This document shows positions 52,188-61,276 of a stretch of 64,000 nt of DNA, one piece after another. Each line of letters opens with the position of its first letter. Position 1 is the first letter of the stretch. The translations under genes and the position numbers were made by a program. The stretch comes from Vreelandella salicampi (GTDB taxonomy: Bacteria > Pseudomonadota > Gammaproteobacteria > Pseudomonadales > Halomonadaceae), in NCBI RefSeq assembly GCF_013415105.1, contig NZ_JACCDF010000002.1, positions 124,001 to 188,000 of the forward strand. The letters run 5' to 3'. Under the pieces are notes generated by a model, which saw only the letters and a program-made list of their open reading frames with translations, had not been told where the DNA came from and searched no databases.

Positions 52188-53513
52188 CTAGTTGAGCAGT
52201 ATCGCCGGTAGGCCGGTGACCAGCGCAGGGAAAAACGCCATCAGCGCGCACGCGAACAGAATGATCGCCACAAAGGGAACCACCGCTTTGTAGAGGTCAA
52301 CGATTTCCACCCCAGGCGGCGCCACCCCTTTGAGGTAGAACAGCGCGTAGCCAAACGGCGGTGTGAGGAAGGACGTCTGTAGCACGACGGCCACCATCAC
52401 TACGAACCACAGCACATCGATGCCCATCGACTCAACAATGGGCAGCATGATCGGGAAACTCAACAGCACGATCCCGGTCCAGTCGAGGAACATGCCCAAA
52501 ATAAACACCAAAAAGAGCATCAATAGCAGGGCGCCGAAGGTGCCACCGGGCATGGCGAGAACGAGTTCGCTGATCACGGTCATACCGCCGCCAAGGGAGA
52601 AAACCCCGGTAAACGCGGTGGCGCCGACCAAGACCAGCATTACCATGGTGGTGGTTTTGCCCGCCTCGATCATCGTGCTGTAGCAGGTGGAGAGCTTACG
52701 GTCACCGAAGATCATAAACAGGATAAAGGCGATGAAAACGCCAATGGCCGAGGCTTCGGTCGCTGTCGCGATACCGGTAAACAATGCCCCCAATACGCCA
52801 AGAATCAATGACATCGGCGGTACGACGTATTTCGCCAGCATGATCAAAAGCCCCTTGGTGCTGACTTCTGCCTGCTCTGCCGCCGGCACTTTAGGGCCGT
52901 AAGAGGGCTTCACAAAGCAGATGATCAACACATACAGCGCGTACATCACGCCGAGCATTAAGCCGGGGACTAATGCGCCAGCAAACAGCGCGCCGACCGA
53001 CACGGGTGAGTAGCTCGCCATCAAAATCAGCATGATGCTGGGCGGAATCAAAATGCCCAAACAGCCGCTTGCCATGATGACACCGGCGCTTAACTCTTTG
53101 TTGTAGCCGTACTTCAACATCGGTACCAGGGCAATCATGCCCATCACCGCAATGGAGGCGCCGACGATGCCCGTGGTAGCGGCGAGTAGCACCGAGACCA
53201 CGACCACCGTCAGCGCTAACCCGCCGCGTAGGTTGGCGAGCAATAGGCGCATGGCGTCGAACATTTTCTCGGTGACGCCCGAGTCGTTCAGAAAGCGCGC
53301 CATCAAAATAAACAGGGGAATCGCCACCAGGACGTAGTTGTCCATGGCGTTGCCGTAGACGTTATTGATAATAATGCCGAGGGTATTGGTACCTGGGCCT
53401 AGAAAGGCGCCAATCACGGCCACACCACCCAGCACAAACGCCAGCGGATGCCCCATAAACAGGCCAACCAGTAGGCCACCAAACATCACCAGGGTGAGTA
53501 ATTCTGCACTCAT
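52188..53513 (-). CDS. dctM: TRAP transporter large permease
   Basis: A 441-residue DctM protein with about twelve membrane helices, including LVMFGGLLVGLFMGHPLAF at the start, ASGCLGILIPPSIMLILMA and FLDWTGIVLLSFPIMLPIVE. It moves a solute with sodium ions in cooperation with the small permease and the binding protein. The start overlaps the dctQ stop (ATGA). Confidence 0.94.
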   Translation of the reverse strand: MSAELLTLVMFGGLLVGLFMGHPLAFVLGGVAVIGAFLGPGTNTLGIIINNVYGNAMDNYVLVAIPLFILMARFLNDSGVTEKMFDAMRLLLANLRGGLALTVVVVSVLLAATTGIVGASIAVMGMIALVPMLKYGYNKELSAGVIMASGCLGILIPPSIMLILMASYSPVSVGALFAGALVPGLMLGVMYALYVLIICFVKPSYGPKVPAAEQAEVSTKGLLIMLAKYVVPPMSLILGVLGALFTGIATATEASAIGVFIAFILFMIFGDRKLSTCYSTMIEAGKTTTMVMLVLVGATAFTGVFSLGGGMTVISELVLAMPGGTFGALLLMLFLVFILGMFLDWTGIVLLSFPIMLPIVESMGIDVLWFVVMVAVVLQTSFLTPPFGYALFYLKGVAPPGVEIVDLYKAVVPFVAIILFACALMAFFPALVTGLPAILLN

Positions 53514-54013
53514 GCGTGGTTCTCCTCACGCAGCTGAATAATAGCGCGCAGCACGACGGCAATGGCCTGCAGCAAGATCAATACTGCGGCCAGCACGATC
53601 ACGCCTTTCACGGGGTAAACGGGAATCGCCACCATACCGTAGGTGGTTTCGCCACGGCTGATGGAGCGCTCGAAAAAGGCCCAGCCGTAGGTCAGCATCA
53701 GCCAGATAAAAGGCACGAAAAAAACCGCGTAGCCGATAAGCTCCAACACCGCCTGCTTTTTGCGTGATAGCAGCCGCTTTAACACATCGACTTCCACATG
53801 GGCGTGATGACGTAACCCGTAGGCGGCCATGAGCATAAAGTGAGCGCCGAATAGCATTTTAGTGACATCAAATGCCCAGTCGCTGGGGCGCCCGAGGAAA
53901 AAGCGCATCGCGATGTCATATAACACAATCAGGGTGATGATCCCGATAAGAGGCGCCACAATTCGTCCAAAGAGCTCATTGAACGAATCAATGGCTTTTG
54001 CGATCACATGCAT
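53510..54013 (-). CDS. dctQ: TRAP transporter small permease
   Basis: A 167-residue DctQ protein with four membrane helices; YDIAMRFFLGRPSDWAFDV and GLRHHAHVEVDVL are family motifs. The start at 54013 (MHVIAKAIDSFNELF) is chosen because GGGAG stands 8 bases upstream. Coupled to dctM by a 4-bp overlap and separated from dctP by a terminator-like hairpin. Confidence 0.9.
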   Translation of the reverse strand: MHVIAKAIDSFNELFGRIVAPLIGIITLIVLYDIAMRFFLGRPSDWAFDVTKMLFGAHFMLMAAYGLRHHAHVEVDVLKRLLSRKKQAVLELIGYAVFFVPFIWLMLTYGWAFFERSISRGETTYGMVAIPVYPVKGVIVLAAVLILLQAIAVVLRAIIQLREENHA

Positions 54014-54049
54014 GGGAAGTCTCCCGGTTCTCAATGAAGGCGCTTGACG

Positions 54050-54083
54050 AAAAAACCGCCCCGACGCAAGGGTCGGGGCGGTT
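54050..54083 (-). terminator. Attenuator-like hairpin between dctP and dctQ
   Basis: A 12-bp perfect stem (AACCGCCCCGAC/GTCGGGGCGGTT, loop of 6) followed on the minus strand by six T. It has full intrinsic-terminator form inside the operon, so most transcripts probably stop here and the binding protein is made in excess over the permeases. Confidence 0.75.
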
Positions 54084-54094
54084 ACGATGGCAGA

Positions 54095-55198
54095 TTACAT
54101 GCAGGCTTCGATTTCTTCTAGCGACGGCAAGTTGTCGATAGAGCGGCTCATGTTGAACGGCACGGTCACATCACGCCAGTTAGCGTAGTGCTCCATGTAG
54201 CTGATCATGGAGTGATAGACTTTTGCGTGCATCGGGTCTTCACAGGCACCGCGCAGAATCACTTCGTTGGTCGCGTCTTGAATGGTCGCGAGATCGGCTT
54301 CGTCGAGTGAGGTGATTTCAACGCCGTCTTCTTGGAACTTCACCGTGGCTTCGGTGGACTGACGCTCTGACCACGCCAGCGACCACGCCATGGTAGCGTC
54401 GGCGGCGATTTTCAGCGTTTCCTGAGTTTCTTCGGGCAGTTCGTCCCACGCATCTTTGTTGATCATGACGCCGAAGACGCTGGCGGATTGGTGCCAACCC
54501 GGCGTTGACCAGTAATCGGCGACTTCGGAGAAGCCGGCATTGTAGTCGACGCCTGGCGTGGAGAATTCACCGGCGTCGATCACGCCCCGCTCAATCGCTT
54601 GGTACACTTCGCCACCGGCGAGTGTCACCTGCGAGCCGCCAAGTTTCTCTAACACGCGACCTTGGTCACGGCCCGAGAGACGCAGGCGCTTGCCTTCGAG
54701 ATCGGCGATGCTTTCGATGGGGGTGTTGCCCATAAAGCCGGATTCGTTGTTAGTAATACCGTAGGGCAGGTACACCATATTGTAGTTGCCGTAGACTTCC
54801 TGGTAGAGCTCAAAGCCGCCCCACTGCTGAATCCAGTTGAGGTAGTCAACGCCGTTGAACAGGCTGGTGGTGGTGGCGAGCGGCGAGAATGCGGGGCTAA
54901 GGCCTGCCCAATAGCCTGGCCAATCGCCTGAGGCTTGAATGGCGCCGGTTTGGGTAGCGTCAAACACCTCGCTGCCGGGCATCAGCGTGCCGCCAGCGCG
55001 GAAGTTGATCTGCAGTTCTTCGCCGGCGAGCTTGTTAACCAATTCGACCCAGTGCTGGTCGATTTTGATCAAATCCAGGTTATCCGGCCAGGTGGTGGTC
55101 ATGGTCCACTGTTCCTGGGCATGTGCGGTAGTGGAAAGCGCGGCGAGGGCGATGCCGGCAGCAAGACCGGTAACGGCAAATTTGGTCATCTTTGTCAT
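54095..55198 (-). CDS. dctP: TRAP transporter substrate-binding protein, TakP-like
   Basis: A 367-residue periplasmic protein with signal peptide (cleavage near TAHAQEQ). WTMTTTWPDNLDLIKIDQHW, GGEVYQAIERGVIDAGEFST and GWHQSASVFGVMINKDAWDE resemble the 2-oxo-acid (TakP) and mannitol/chloroaromatic group of DctP proteins. The start at 55198 is preferred because GGAAG stands 6 bases before it. The ligand is unknown; a 2-oxo acid is a reasonable guess. Confidence 0.9.
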   Translation of the reverse strand: MTKMTKFAVTGLAAGIALAALSTTAHAQEQWTMTTTWPDNLDLIKIDQHWVELVNKLAGEELQINFRAGGTLMPGSEVFDATQTGAIQASGDWPGYWAGLSPAFSPLATTTSLFNGVDYLNWIQQWGGFELYQEVYGNYNMVYLPYGITNNESGFMGNTPIESIADLEGKRLRLSGRDQGRVLEKLGGSQVTLAGGEVYQAIERGVIDAGEFSTPGVDYNAGFSEVADYWSTPGWHQSASVFGVMINKDAWDELPEETQETLKIAADATMAWSLAWSERQSTEATVKFQEDGVEITSLDEADLATIQDATNEVILRGACEDPMHAKVYHSMISYMEHYANWRDVTVPFNMSRSIDNLPSLEEIEACM

Positions 55199-55304
55199 TT
55201 TTAACTTCCTGATGAGGTTGGCGTTTAGCGTTATTGGGTAACGGGTTGTCATCGATGATTAACTACGACGACGGCCCTCCTACCCTAGTGTAGCGCCTTT
55301 TTAG

Positions 55305-55340
55305 GCAAGCAAAGTTTACGTTAACGTAAGTTTTGCTTGC
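55305..55340. promoter_or_regulatory. 36-bp palindromic operator upstream of dctP
   Basis: Arms GCAAGCAAAGTTTACGTT and AACGTAAGTTTTGCTTGC match each other at 16 of 18 positions around a GTTAAC centre, and include TTTACGTTAACGTAA. The symmetry suggests a dimeric repressor or activator. TTTACGTTNACGTAA-like cores are, from memory, similar to MerR-family LiuR sites; that link is inference. It is 107 bp upstream of dctP. The remainder of 55199-55564 shows no gene; the tmcA promoter should also be here. Confidence 0.6.
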
Positions 55341-55564
55341 TGTTGCAGAAACAACCTAGCACAGACGTCCGGTTGCAGCGCAATATCAGTAAAAAACGGC
55401 GGTCAACGCCAATGCGCGCCGGAAATTATTTAAAAAATGATTTTTATCATGAAGTTACGCATCGATAGTGACGGCCCGCACGGCGAAAAATGGGAATAAA
55501 GCGTTGAAAAATCTGCATTTTTACAACCAAAGTCGTAACCGATCTGCCTGGTTTCAGGTGCGAT

Positions 55565-57691
55565 ATGATGACGCACGTTAAATCAGCATCTCCTTTATCC
55601 CGCGCGCTTAGCGCCGTGCTTATGCACACGCAACGGCTTAAACGGCGTGGCTGGCGGCAGTGGCTGTGGCTTCAGGGTGACCCGGAGCACGCACGCCGCG
55701 AGGCACGCACTCTTTGGCACGCCCACGCGTGGCAGGCACCACTGTGGGTGGGGGAGCACCCCCTTTGCGAGCCTGCTCTGCCCGTCTCGCAAGCGCGCAC
55801 GCGGCTCGGCCAAGAGCATCAACTCATTGTTTACGATGCCATAAGCGGCGGATTTGACCCGGATGCGCTCGGCGCGCTCGGCGGCACGCTGATGGCCGGT
55901 GGCTTGTTGGTGCTGATCACCCCGTGCGACTGGGGCAGCGCGCCAGATCGCGATTATCGCCGCATGGCGGATTACCCTTACGCCTGGGTATCGCTGACGT
56001 CTCACTACTTAGCCCGGCTTGCCCGTTTGTTGCGTGCTGACGTGAGCGTCATCCACTGGCGAGTCGGCGAGGGTGTGCACTTGCCGCGCTTACCCCCCAG
56101 CGCTCAGCGGCCAGCACCGCCGCCGGATGCGGACTGCCTTACGCGCGATCAAGCCCGGGCAGTGGCAATGCTCGCCGGGCTTAAGCGTCGCCGCCCGCTG
56201 GTTATCACCGCGGACCGCGGCCGTGGGAAAAGCGCGGCGCTCGGCATCGCTTGCGCGCGGCTGCTGGATAAAGGCATTGCAACGATTTGGGTGACCGCGC
56301 CGCGCCCGGCTGCCGTGGCGCCACTTTTTGAGTGCTTGGCGACGCTTTGCCCGCAGAGTGAGCGGCCCTCGCCCCATGAAGTGCGCCTGGCGAGTGGCCA
56401 GCGCGTGGCGTTTATCGCGCCGGATGCGCTGAGTGCCAGCGTTGAGCGCGCTGAACTCGGCGGCGATGGCAGCTATTTGCTGGTGGATGAAGCCGCCGCC
56501 ATTCCTGCGGTGCTGCTCGGCCGCTGGCTGCAAGCCTTTCCACGGATCGCCTTTGCGACGACGGTACACGGCTACGAAGGCTCCGGACGCGGCTTTGCAC
56601 TGCGCTTTCGCGACCAGCTTGACCGTTATACGCCGCAGTGGCGCGAGCTAACGCTAAACACCCCCGTGCGCTGGCGCGAAGGTGATCCGTTGGAGGCCAC
56701 GCTCAACCGTCTTCTGCTGCTCAAGGCGCCGCTACCGCCGCGAGTCAATGACGTCGGCCCGTCTTGTCGCGTCACGCAAGCAGCGCTCGCTCAGGATGAA
56801 ACCGCGCTAAACGCACTCTTTGGGCTGCTGGTGCAGTCTCATTATCGCACCACGCCTGCGGATGTGCGTCAGCTGCTGGATGGCCCCGCCACGCAGATTC
56901 GCGTTCATGGGTCAATTCATGCCCCGCAGGGCGTAGTGGTCACCCGCAGCGAAGGTGGGTTTACGTCTGAGCTTGCCGAGCAGGTTGCTCGTGGCGAGCG
57001 CCGCCCTCAGGGGCACTTACTGGCGCAGTCGTTGGCCGCGCATGGGGGGTGTCGCCGCGCTTTAACTGCCCGCTGGCGCCGGGTCACGCGGATCGCCGTT
57101 CACCCTGACGCGCGACGTCATGGCAATGGCCAGGCGCTGTTGACGGCGGAAATGGCGGCTGCCCGCGACGAGGGCATTGATCTTTTCGGGGCCACGTTCG
57201 GGGCCGAGGCGGGGCTTGTTCGCTTCTGGCGCCAGGCCGGTTTTATGCCGGTGCGGCTGGGGATTGCGCGCGATACGGCCACCGGCGAGTTCGCTGTCAT
57301 GGTGACCAAGGCGCTTAACCCCCGTGGCGAGCGCGTGCTGGCCGAGCTGCGTCAGCGCTTTCAAGAGGCGCTTTTCAACCTGCTGGCGTTTGAGCTACGC
57401 GAACTGCCCGCTGGTGTACTGGTCCAGCTACTGAAAGGTTGGCCGCGACTGACGCTGAGTGAGTCGCAGCGACAAGATGTCGAGGATGTGGCCTATGCCA
57501 AGCGCGACCCGCGTTTAGCTCGGGCCGCGTTGCAAGCGTTTTCGGTTATCGCCGCCCAACAAGCGCTAACGCGCGAACAACAGGCAGCGCTTGTCGCCCT
57601 TGTCGGCTGGGCGTTTCAAAATCGGCCGCTGGAAAAAGGCCACAAGGCCGCCGTTGTGGCGCTACGCCAAGCGGTGGCGGCGCTGCTCTAG
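55565..57691 (+). CDS. tmcA: tRNA(Met) cytidine acetyltransferase
   Basis: A 708-residue protein in TmcA order: N-terminal DUF1726-like domain, a RecD-type helicase domain (ITADRGRGKSAALGIA Walker A; YLLVDEAAAIP Walker B), then a GNAT acetyltransferase (RIAVHPDARRHGNGQALLTA) and a C-terminal tRNA-binding helical part. It makes N4-acetylcytidine at the wobble position of elongator tRNA(Met), using acetyl-CoA and ATP. Starts with two ATGs in a row. Confidence 0.95.
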   Translation: MMTHVKSASPLSRALSAVLMHTQRLKRRGWRQWLWLQGDPEHARREARTLWHAHAWQAPLWVGEHPLCEPALPVSQARTRLGQEHQLIVYDAISGGFDPDALGALGGTLMAGGLLVLITPCDWGSAPDRDYRRMADYPYAWVSLTSHYLARLARLLRADVSVIHWRVGEGVHLPRLPPSAQRPAPPPDADCLTRDQARAVAMLAGLKRRRPLVITADRGRGKSAALGIACARLLDKGIATIWVTAPRPAAVAPLFECLATLCPQSERPSPHEVRLASGQRVAFIAPDALSASVERAELGGDGSYLLVDEAAAIPAVLLGRWLQAFPRIAFATTVHGYEGSGRGFALRFRDQLDRYTPQWRELTLNTPVRWREGDPLEATLNRLLLLKAPLPPRVNDVGPSCRVTQAALAQDETALNALFGLLVQSHYRTTPADVRQLLDGPATQIRVHGSIHAPQGVVVTRSEGGFTSELAEQVARGERRPQGHLLAQSLAAHGGCRRALTARWRRVTRIAVHPDARRHGNGQALLTAEMAAARDEGIDLFGATFGAEAGLVRFWRQAGFMPVRLGIARDTATGEFAVMVTKALNPRGERVLAELRQRFQEALFNLLAFELRELPAGVLVQLLKGWPRLTLSESQRQDVEDVAYAKRDPRLARAALQAFSVIAAQQALTREQQAALVALVGWAFQNRPLEKGHKAAVVALRQAVAALL

Positions 57692-57743
57692 CGGTGCTAG
57701 CGCCATGGCGGTAAAGTGGCCGGGTGAATTTTTTGGAGTTGTC

Positions 57744-59198
57744 ATGAACGAACATCTTGAAGCGCTCGACCCGGCGCCGCTATGGCGCCATTTTCGTGCT
57801 TTGTGCAATACACCGCGCCCATCTGGTGAAGAGGCGGCGTTGGTGGCAATGCTGGAGGCGTGGGCCGATGCACAGGGCCTTGCGCATGATCGCGACGCCT
57901 TTGGCAACCTGCGAATCAAAAAGCCTGCTTCGCCCGGCAGCGAAAAGGCGCCTGGGGTGATTCTGCAAGGGCATTTGGATATGGTCGCGCAGGCCAATGC
58001 AGGCACTGAGCACGACTTCAGCCGCGACCCCATTCGCACGTATGTCGAAGATGGCTGGCTGCACGCCGATGGCACTACGCTCGGCGCGGACAACGGTCTC
58101 GGCGTGGCGGCGGCATTGGCCGTGTTGGAAGATAAAACGTTAACCCACGGCCCGCTGGAAGCGCTGTTTACCCTGGAAGAGGAAACCTCAATGGGCGGCG
58201 CGCTGAACCTGGCAGCAGGCTGGCTTGAAGGCGAGCGACTGATCAACCTGGACTCCGAAGAGCGCGGCGAGGTATACATCGGCTGCGCTGGCGGCAGCGA
58301 CGTGGTGGTGGATGCCCAGCTGCCCACCAGTGAGGTCAGCGATGACGAGCGCGGCTTGCGTGTGGCGCTTACCGGGCTGAAGGGTGGCCACTCGGGGATG
58401 GATATCCACCAACCGCTGGGCAATGCCAACCGCCTGCTGATTAGGGTGCTGCGCGCGCTGGAGCCGCTAGGGGCACGGCTTGGCGACTACGCGGGTGGCA
58501 CGTTGCGTAACGCCATCCCTCGCGAGGCGTTTGCCACGTTGTTGCTGCCCGCCGACACCGTCGAGGCAGCCGTCGTGACGGTCAACCAACTCGAGCAAAC
58601 GCTGAAACGCGAACTCGGCAGCACCGATAGCGGCCTGCAGTTGTCGGCAGAACCTGCGCATTTTGAAGGCGAAGCCTTGAATCGTGATGCCAGTGCCATG
58701 CTGGTGGCAACGCTCCACGCCGCTCCCTGTGGGGTGGAGCGCATGAGCGCGGATGTGCCCGGCGTGGTCGATACCTCGAACAATCTAGGTGTATTAAGTC
58801 TAGAAGCAGGGCGTTTTCATCTCTGCGCGCTGGTGCGCTCGCTTCACGATAGCGCCGTTGAGGCCATGGTCGATCGCTTTCAAGCGTTGTTTGGCTTGAT
58901 GGGCGCACGGGCAAAAGCCGAGCACGGCTACCCTGGCTGGGTGCCCAACCCCAAGGGCGAGCTTCTGGCCGCGTTTAAGGCGCAACATCAAGCGCTTTTG
59001 GGCCGTGACGCCGGCGTTAAGGTGATCCATGCAGGACTTGAATGCGGCATTATCGGCAGCAAGTACCCGCACCTGGACATGATCTCGTTTGGGCCGTCGA
59101 TCCGTGGTGCCCACTCACCGGATGAGCGGGTGGAGCTTGCGTCGGTCACGGAATTTTGGCACATGCTTTCAGCGCTACTGGCTGCCACAGCACGCTAG
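57744..59198 (+). CDS. pepD: Aminoacyl-histidine dipeptidase (cytosolic non-specific dipeptidase)
   Basis: A 484-residue M20 peptidase of PepD length. ILQGHLDMVAQ, TLGADNGLGVA, TLEEETSMGGA and NLDSEERGEVYIGCAGG give the metal ligands in order. GGLKGGHSGMDIH-type lid motif (TGLKGGHSGMDIHQ) is present, and ECGIIGSKYP near the end. GGAG stands 5 bases before the ATG at 57744; the upstream extension overlaps tmcA and is not used. Confidence 0.95.
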   Translation: MNEHLEALDPAPLWRHFRALCNTPRPSGEEAALVAMLEAWADAQGLAHDRDAFGNLRIKKPASPGSEKAPGVILQGHLDMVAQANAGTEHDFSRDPIRTYVEDGWLHADGTTLGADNGLGVAAALAVLEDKTLTHGPLEALFTLEEETSMGGALNLAAGWLEGERLINLDSEERGEVYIGCAGGSDVVVDAQLPTSEVSDDERGLRVALTGLKGGHSGMDIHQPLGNANRLLIRVLRALEPLGARLGDYAGGTLRNAIPREAFATLLLPADTVEAAVVTVNQLEQTLKRELGSTDSGLQLSAEPAHFEGEALNRDASAMLVATLHAAPCGVERMSADVPGVVDTSNNLGVLSLEAGRFHLCALVRSLHDSAVEAMVDRFQALFGLMGARAKAEHGYPGWVPNPKGELLAAFKAQHQALLGRDAGVKVIHAGLECGIIGSKYPHLDMISFGPSIRGAHSPDERVELASVTEFWHMLSALLAATAR

Positions 59199-59237
59199 GG
59201 TTTGACGAAAACTGTCTGCGCTCGCCAATACGGCGTT

Positions 59238-59296
59238 AAAAATCATCTCAAAATGCTCATTTACACTTTGTAAACTCCGCTTTTTCGTTGATTTTT
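59238..59296. repeat. Palindromic extragenic element
   Basis: AAAAATCA at 59238 and TGATTTTT at 59289 flank a smaller inverted repeat TTTACA/TGTAAA (59260-59273), forming one long imperfect hairpin between pepD and the next terminator. The layout (outer A/T arms, CTCC/GCTC patches, TTTACA core) resembles dispersed extragenic repeats of Halomonas-like genomes as I remember them; copy number cannot be tested here. Confidence 0.5.
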
Positions 59297-59356
59297 GCCT
59301 TGTCTAGCCTTCGCTCGCCAACTTTTCGTACAAACCCAAAATAGTGTAATGCAAAG

Positions 59357-59385
59357 AAACGGCGCCTCTTGGGAGGCGCCGTTTT
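59357..59385 (+). terminator. Bidirectional terminator between pepD and dps
   Basis: AAACGGCGCCTC pairs with GAGGCGCCGTTT around TTGGG-like loop bases; four T follow on the plus side and A-rich sequence precedes. It serves the convergent pepD and dps genes. Confidence 0.8.
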
Positions 59386-59423
59386 GCGCGTTACCGGCTT
59401 AGCATTATGTTCCTAGCGAGGCG

Positions 59424-59900
59424 TTATTTACCTAGATAGGCGTTAAGCATCCACACCGTTTTTTCCTGCTCGCGGATGTAGTCGCCTGCTTGGGCTGCGG
59501 TGCCTTCGTCATCAGCATCGGAGGCCAACGCCAGCAATTCACGCTGTAGTTCAATCAGCGCCTGATAGCCTTGGAGCACGCCCTTTACACAGGCTTCGCC
59601 GTCTTGAACGTCTTTATCTTCTTGAATGCGGGAAAGTTTCACGTAATCGGTGTACGCGTGAACCGGCTTATGGCCAAGGGTTAGAATACGTTCGGCCACT
59701 TCATCCACTTTGGTCAGCAGATCGGTGTAGAGCTCTTCAAACTTGGCGTGCAGCTCAAAGAAATTGCTGCCTTTTACGTTCCAGTGGTAGCCGCGTACAT
59801 TCATGTAAAAAATCTGATAGTTGGCCAGTAGGTCGTTGAGCTTTTCTGCGAGCTGGCTGGCGCTGCCAGAATGTAGGCCAATGCTATTGGTATCGGTCAT
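59424..59900 (-). CDS. dps: Dps-family ferritin-like DNA-binding protein
   Basis: A 158-residue Dps. The ferroxidase residues are in VRGYHWNVKGSNFFELHAKF and DEVAERILTLG. It forms a dodecameric shell that oxidises and stores iron and protects DNA. The start at 59900 (MTDTNSIGLHSGSAS) follows AAGGAGG; the longer reading upstream is not needed. The N-terminus is short and hardly basic, so DNA binding may be weak. Confidence 0.95.
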   Translation of the reverse strand: MTDTNSIGLHSGSASQLAEKLNDLLANYQIFYMNVRGYHWNVKGSNFFELHAKFEELYTDLLTKVDEVAERILTLGHKPVHAYTDYVKLSRIQEDKDVQDGEACVKGVLQGYQALIELQRELLALASDADDEGTAAQAGDYIREQEKTVWMLNAYLGK

Positions 59901-60091
59901 ACATGCCTCCTTGTCAGTGCCGCTTGGGGGCGGCGAGTGCGTCTGCATCTTAGTAAAGCTTTTCTAAGCTTAGCGTTATTAAGCATAGAGGTTCTGAGCG
60001 ACGCTAGGAAAAAGAACGTTTATATGGCGCTTATAGTGTTAGCGCATCACCTTAAACAATAAGTCCTTTATGCTGTCAGCGACGGGGCTTT

Positions 60092-61228
60092 TCAAGAGCC
60101 TGCTGCCTGCCACAGCCGAATTAAACTCTCGCAACGTGCTTCCAGCAGCGGGGCGGTGCGCGCGACGGCATCGTCGAGCGAGATTGGGCCGTCGGCGAGC
60201 GCAAACGCGGCGGTCACGCCCTCGGCGTAGCAGGCTTCCCAGCCGTCGCCTAGGCTGCCCGTAAGCAAAACGACCGGCTTGCCTGCCTTGCGCGCGGCGC
60301 GGGCGACGCCAATCGGCGTTTTTCCGCCAAGGCTTTGACCATCGAGGCGGCCTTCGCCGGTGATGACAAGATCCGTGCGTTCCAGTCGGCGCGACATATC
60401 GGCCTGCTGCATAATGAGCTCGATGCCGGGCTTGAGCGTGGCGGAGAAAAAGGCGCGTGCGGCAAAGCCCATGCCGCCAGCAGCCCCCGCACCGGGCAAC
60501 GCACGGTGATCCTCGCCTAAAGTGTGCGCGGTTATTTCGGCAAAATGAGCAAGCGCACGGTCGAGCTCAGCGACGTGTTCGGGGGTGGCGCCTTTCTGTG
60601 GGCCAAATACGGCGCTTGCGCCGTGGCTGCCGAGTAGCGGATTATCGACGTCGACGGCAGCTTCCACATGAAGGCGCGCAAGGCGCGAGTCGAATTCGCT
60701 AAAATCGAGCGAGTGCAGGCCGGCTAATGCCGCCCCGCCGGGGGCGAGCGGCTGGTTGTCGCGATCCAAAAGTTTGGTGCCAAGGGCTGCCAACATGCCG
60801 GCGCCGGCATCGTTGGTGGCGCTGCCGCCAAGCAGCAACAGGGCTTTCTCGGCGCCAGCATCCAGGGCTTCACGAAACAGCTCGCCGACGCCATAGGTGG
60901 TGGTGGCGCGGGCATCGCGCTCGTTGGCGTTAAGCGACTGTAGCCCACTGGCTTCTGCTAGCTCGATAAACGCGGTACGCTCCTCCCCAAGCCAGCCCCA
61001 AGCGGCCTGGGCAGGTCGGCCTAGTGCGTCATGCACGTGAGCAGTGCGCCGCTCGGCGCCGGTGGCGGCAATCAACGCTGCAAGGCTGCCTTCGCCGCCG
61101 TCCGCCAATGGGCACAGATCGACCTGCGCGTGGGGCGCGGCGCGTTGTATTCCGCGTGCCATCGCCTCGGCGGCCATCTGGCCGCTTAGCGCATCTTTAA
61201 AACTGTCGGGGCAGAGTAGAAGGTGCAT
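60092..61228 (-). CDS. Glycerate 2-kinase (GlxK/GarK family)
   Basis: A 378-residue kinase: start MHLLLCPDSFKDALSGQMAA, LADGGEGSLAAL, LLLGGSATNDAGAGMLAALG and DLVITGEGRLDGQSLGGKTP are family signatures. It phosphorylates glycerate to 2-phosphoglycerate. GGAG stands 5 bases before the ATG at 61228. It stands alone here, divergent from the DUF1007 gene. Confidence 0.94.
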   Translation of the reverse strand: MHLLLCPDSFKDALSGQMAAEAMARGIQRAAPHAQVDLCPLADGGEGSLAALIAATGAERRTAHVHDALGRPAQAAWGWLGEERTAFIELAEASGLQSLNANERDARATTTYGVGELFREALDAGAEKALLLLGGSATNDAGAGMLAALGTKLLDRDNQPLAPGGAALAGLHSLDFSEFDSRLARLHVEAAVDVDNPLLGSHGASAVFGPQKGATPEHVAELDRALAHFAEITAHTLGEDHRALPGAGAAGGMGFAARAFFSATLKPGIELIMQQADMSRRLERTDLVITGEGRLDGQSLGGKTPIGVARAARKAGKPVVLLTGSLGDGWEACYAEGVTAAFALADGPISLDDAVARTAPLLEARCESLIRLWQAAGS

Positions 61229-61276
61229 CGGGACTCCATCATGATCGCAAGGCATTAGTAGGCGAGAGAACGTCTT

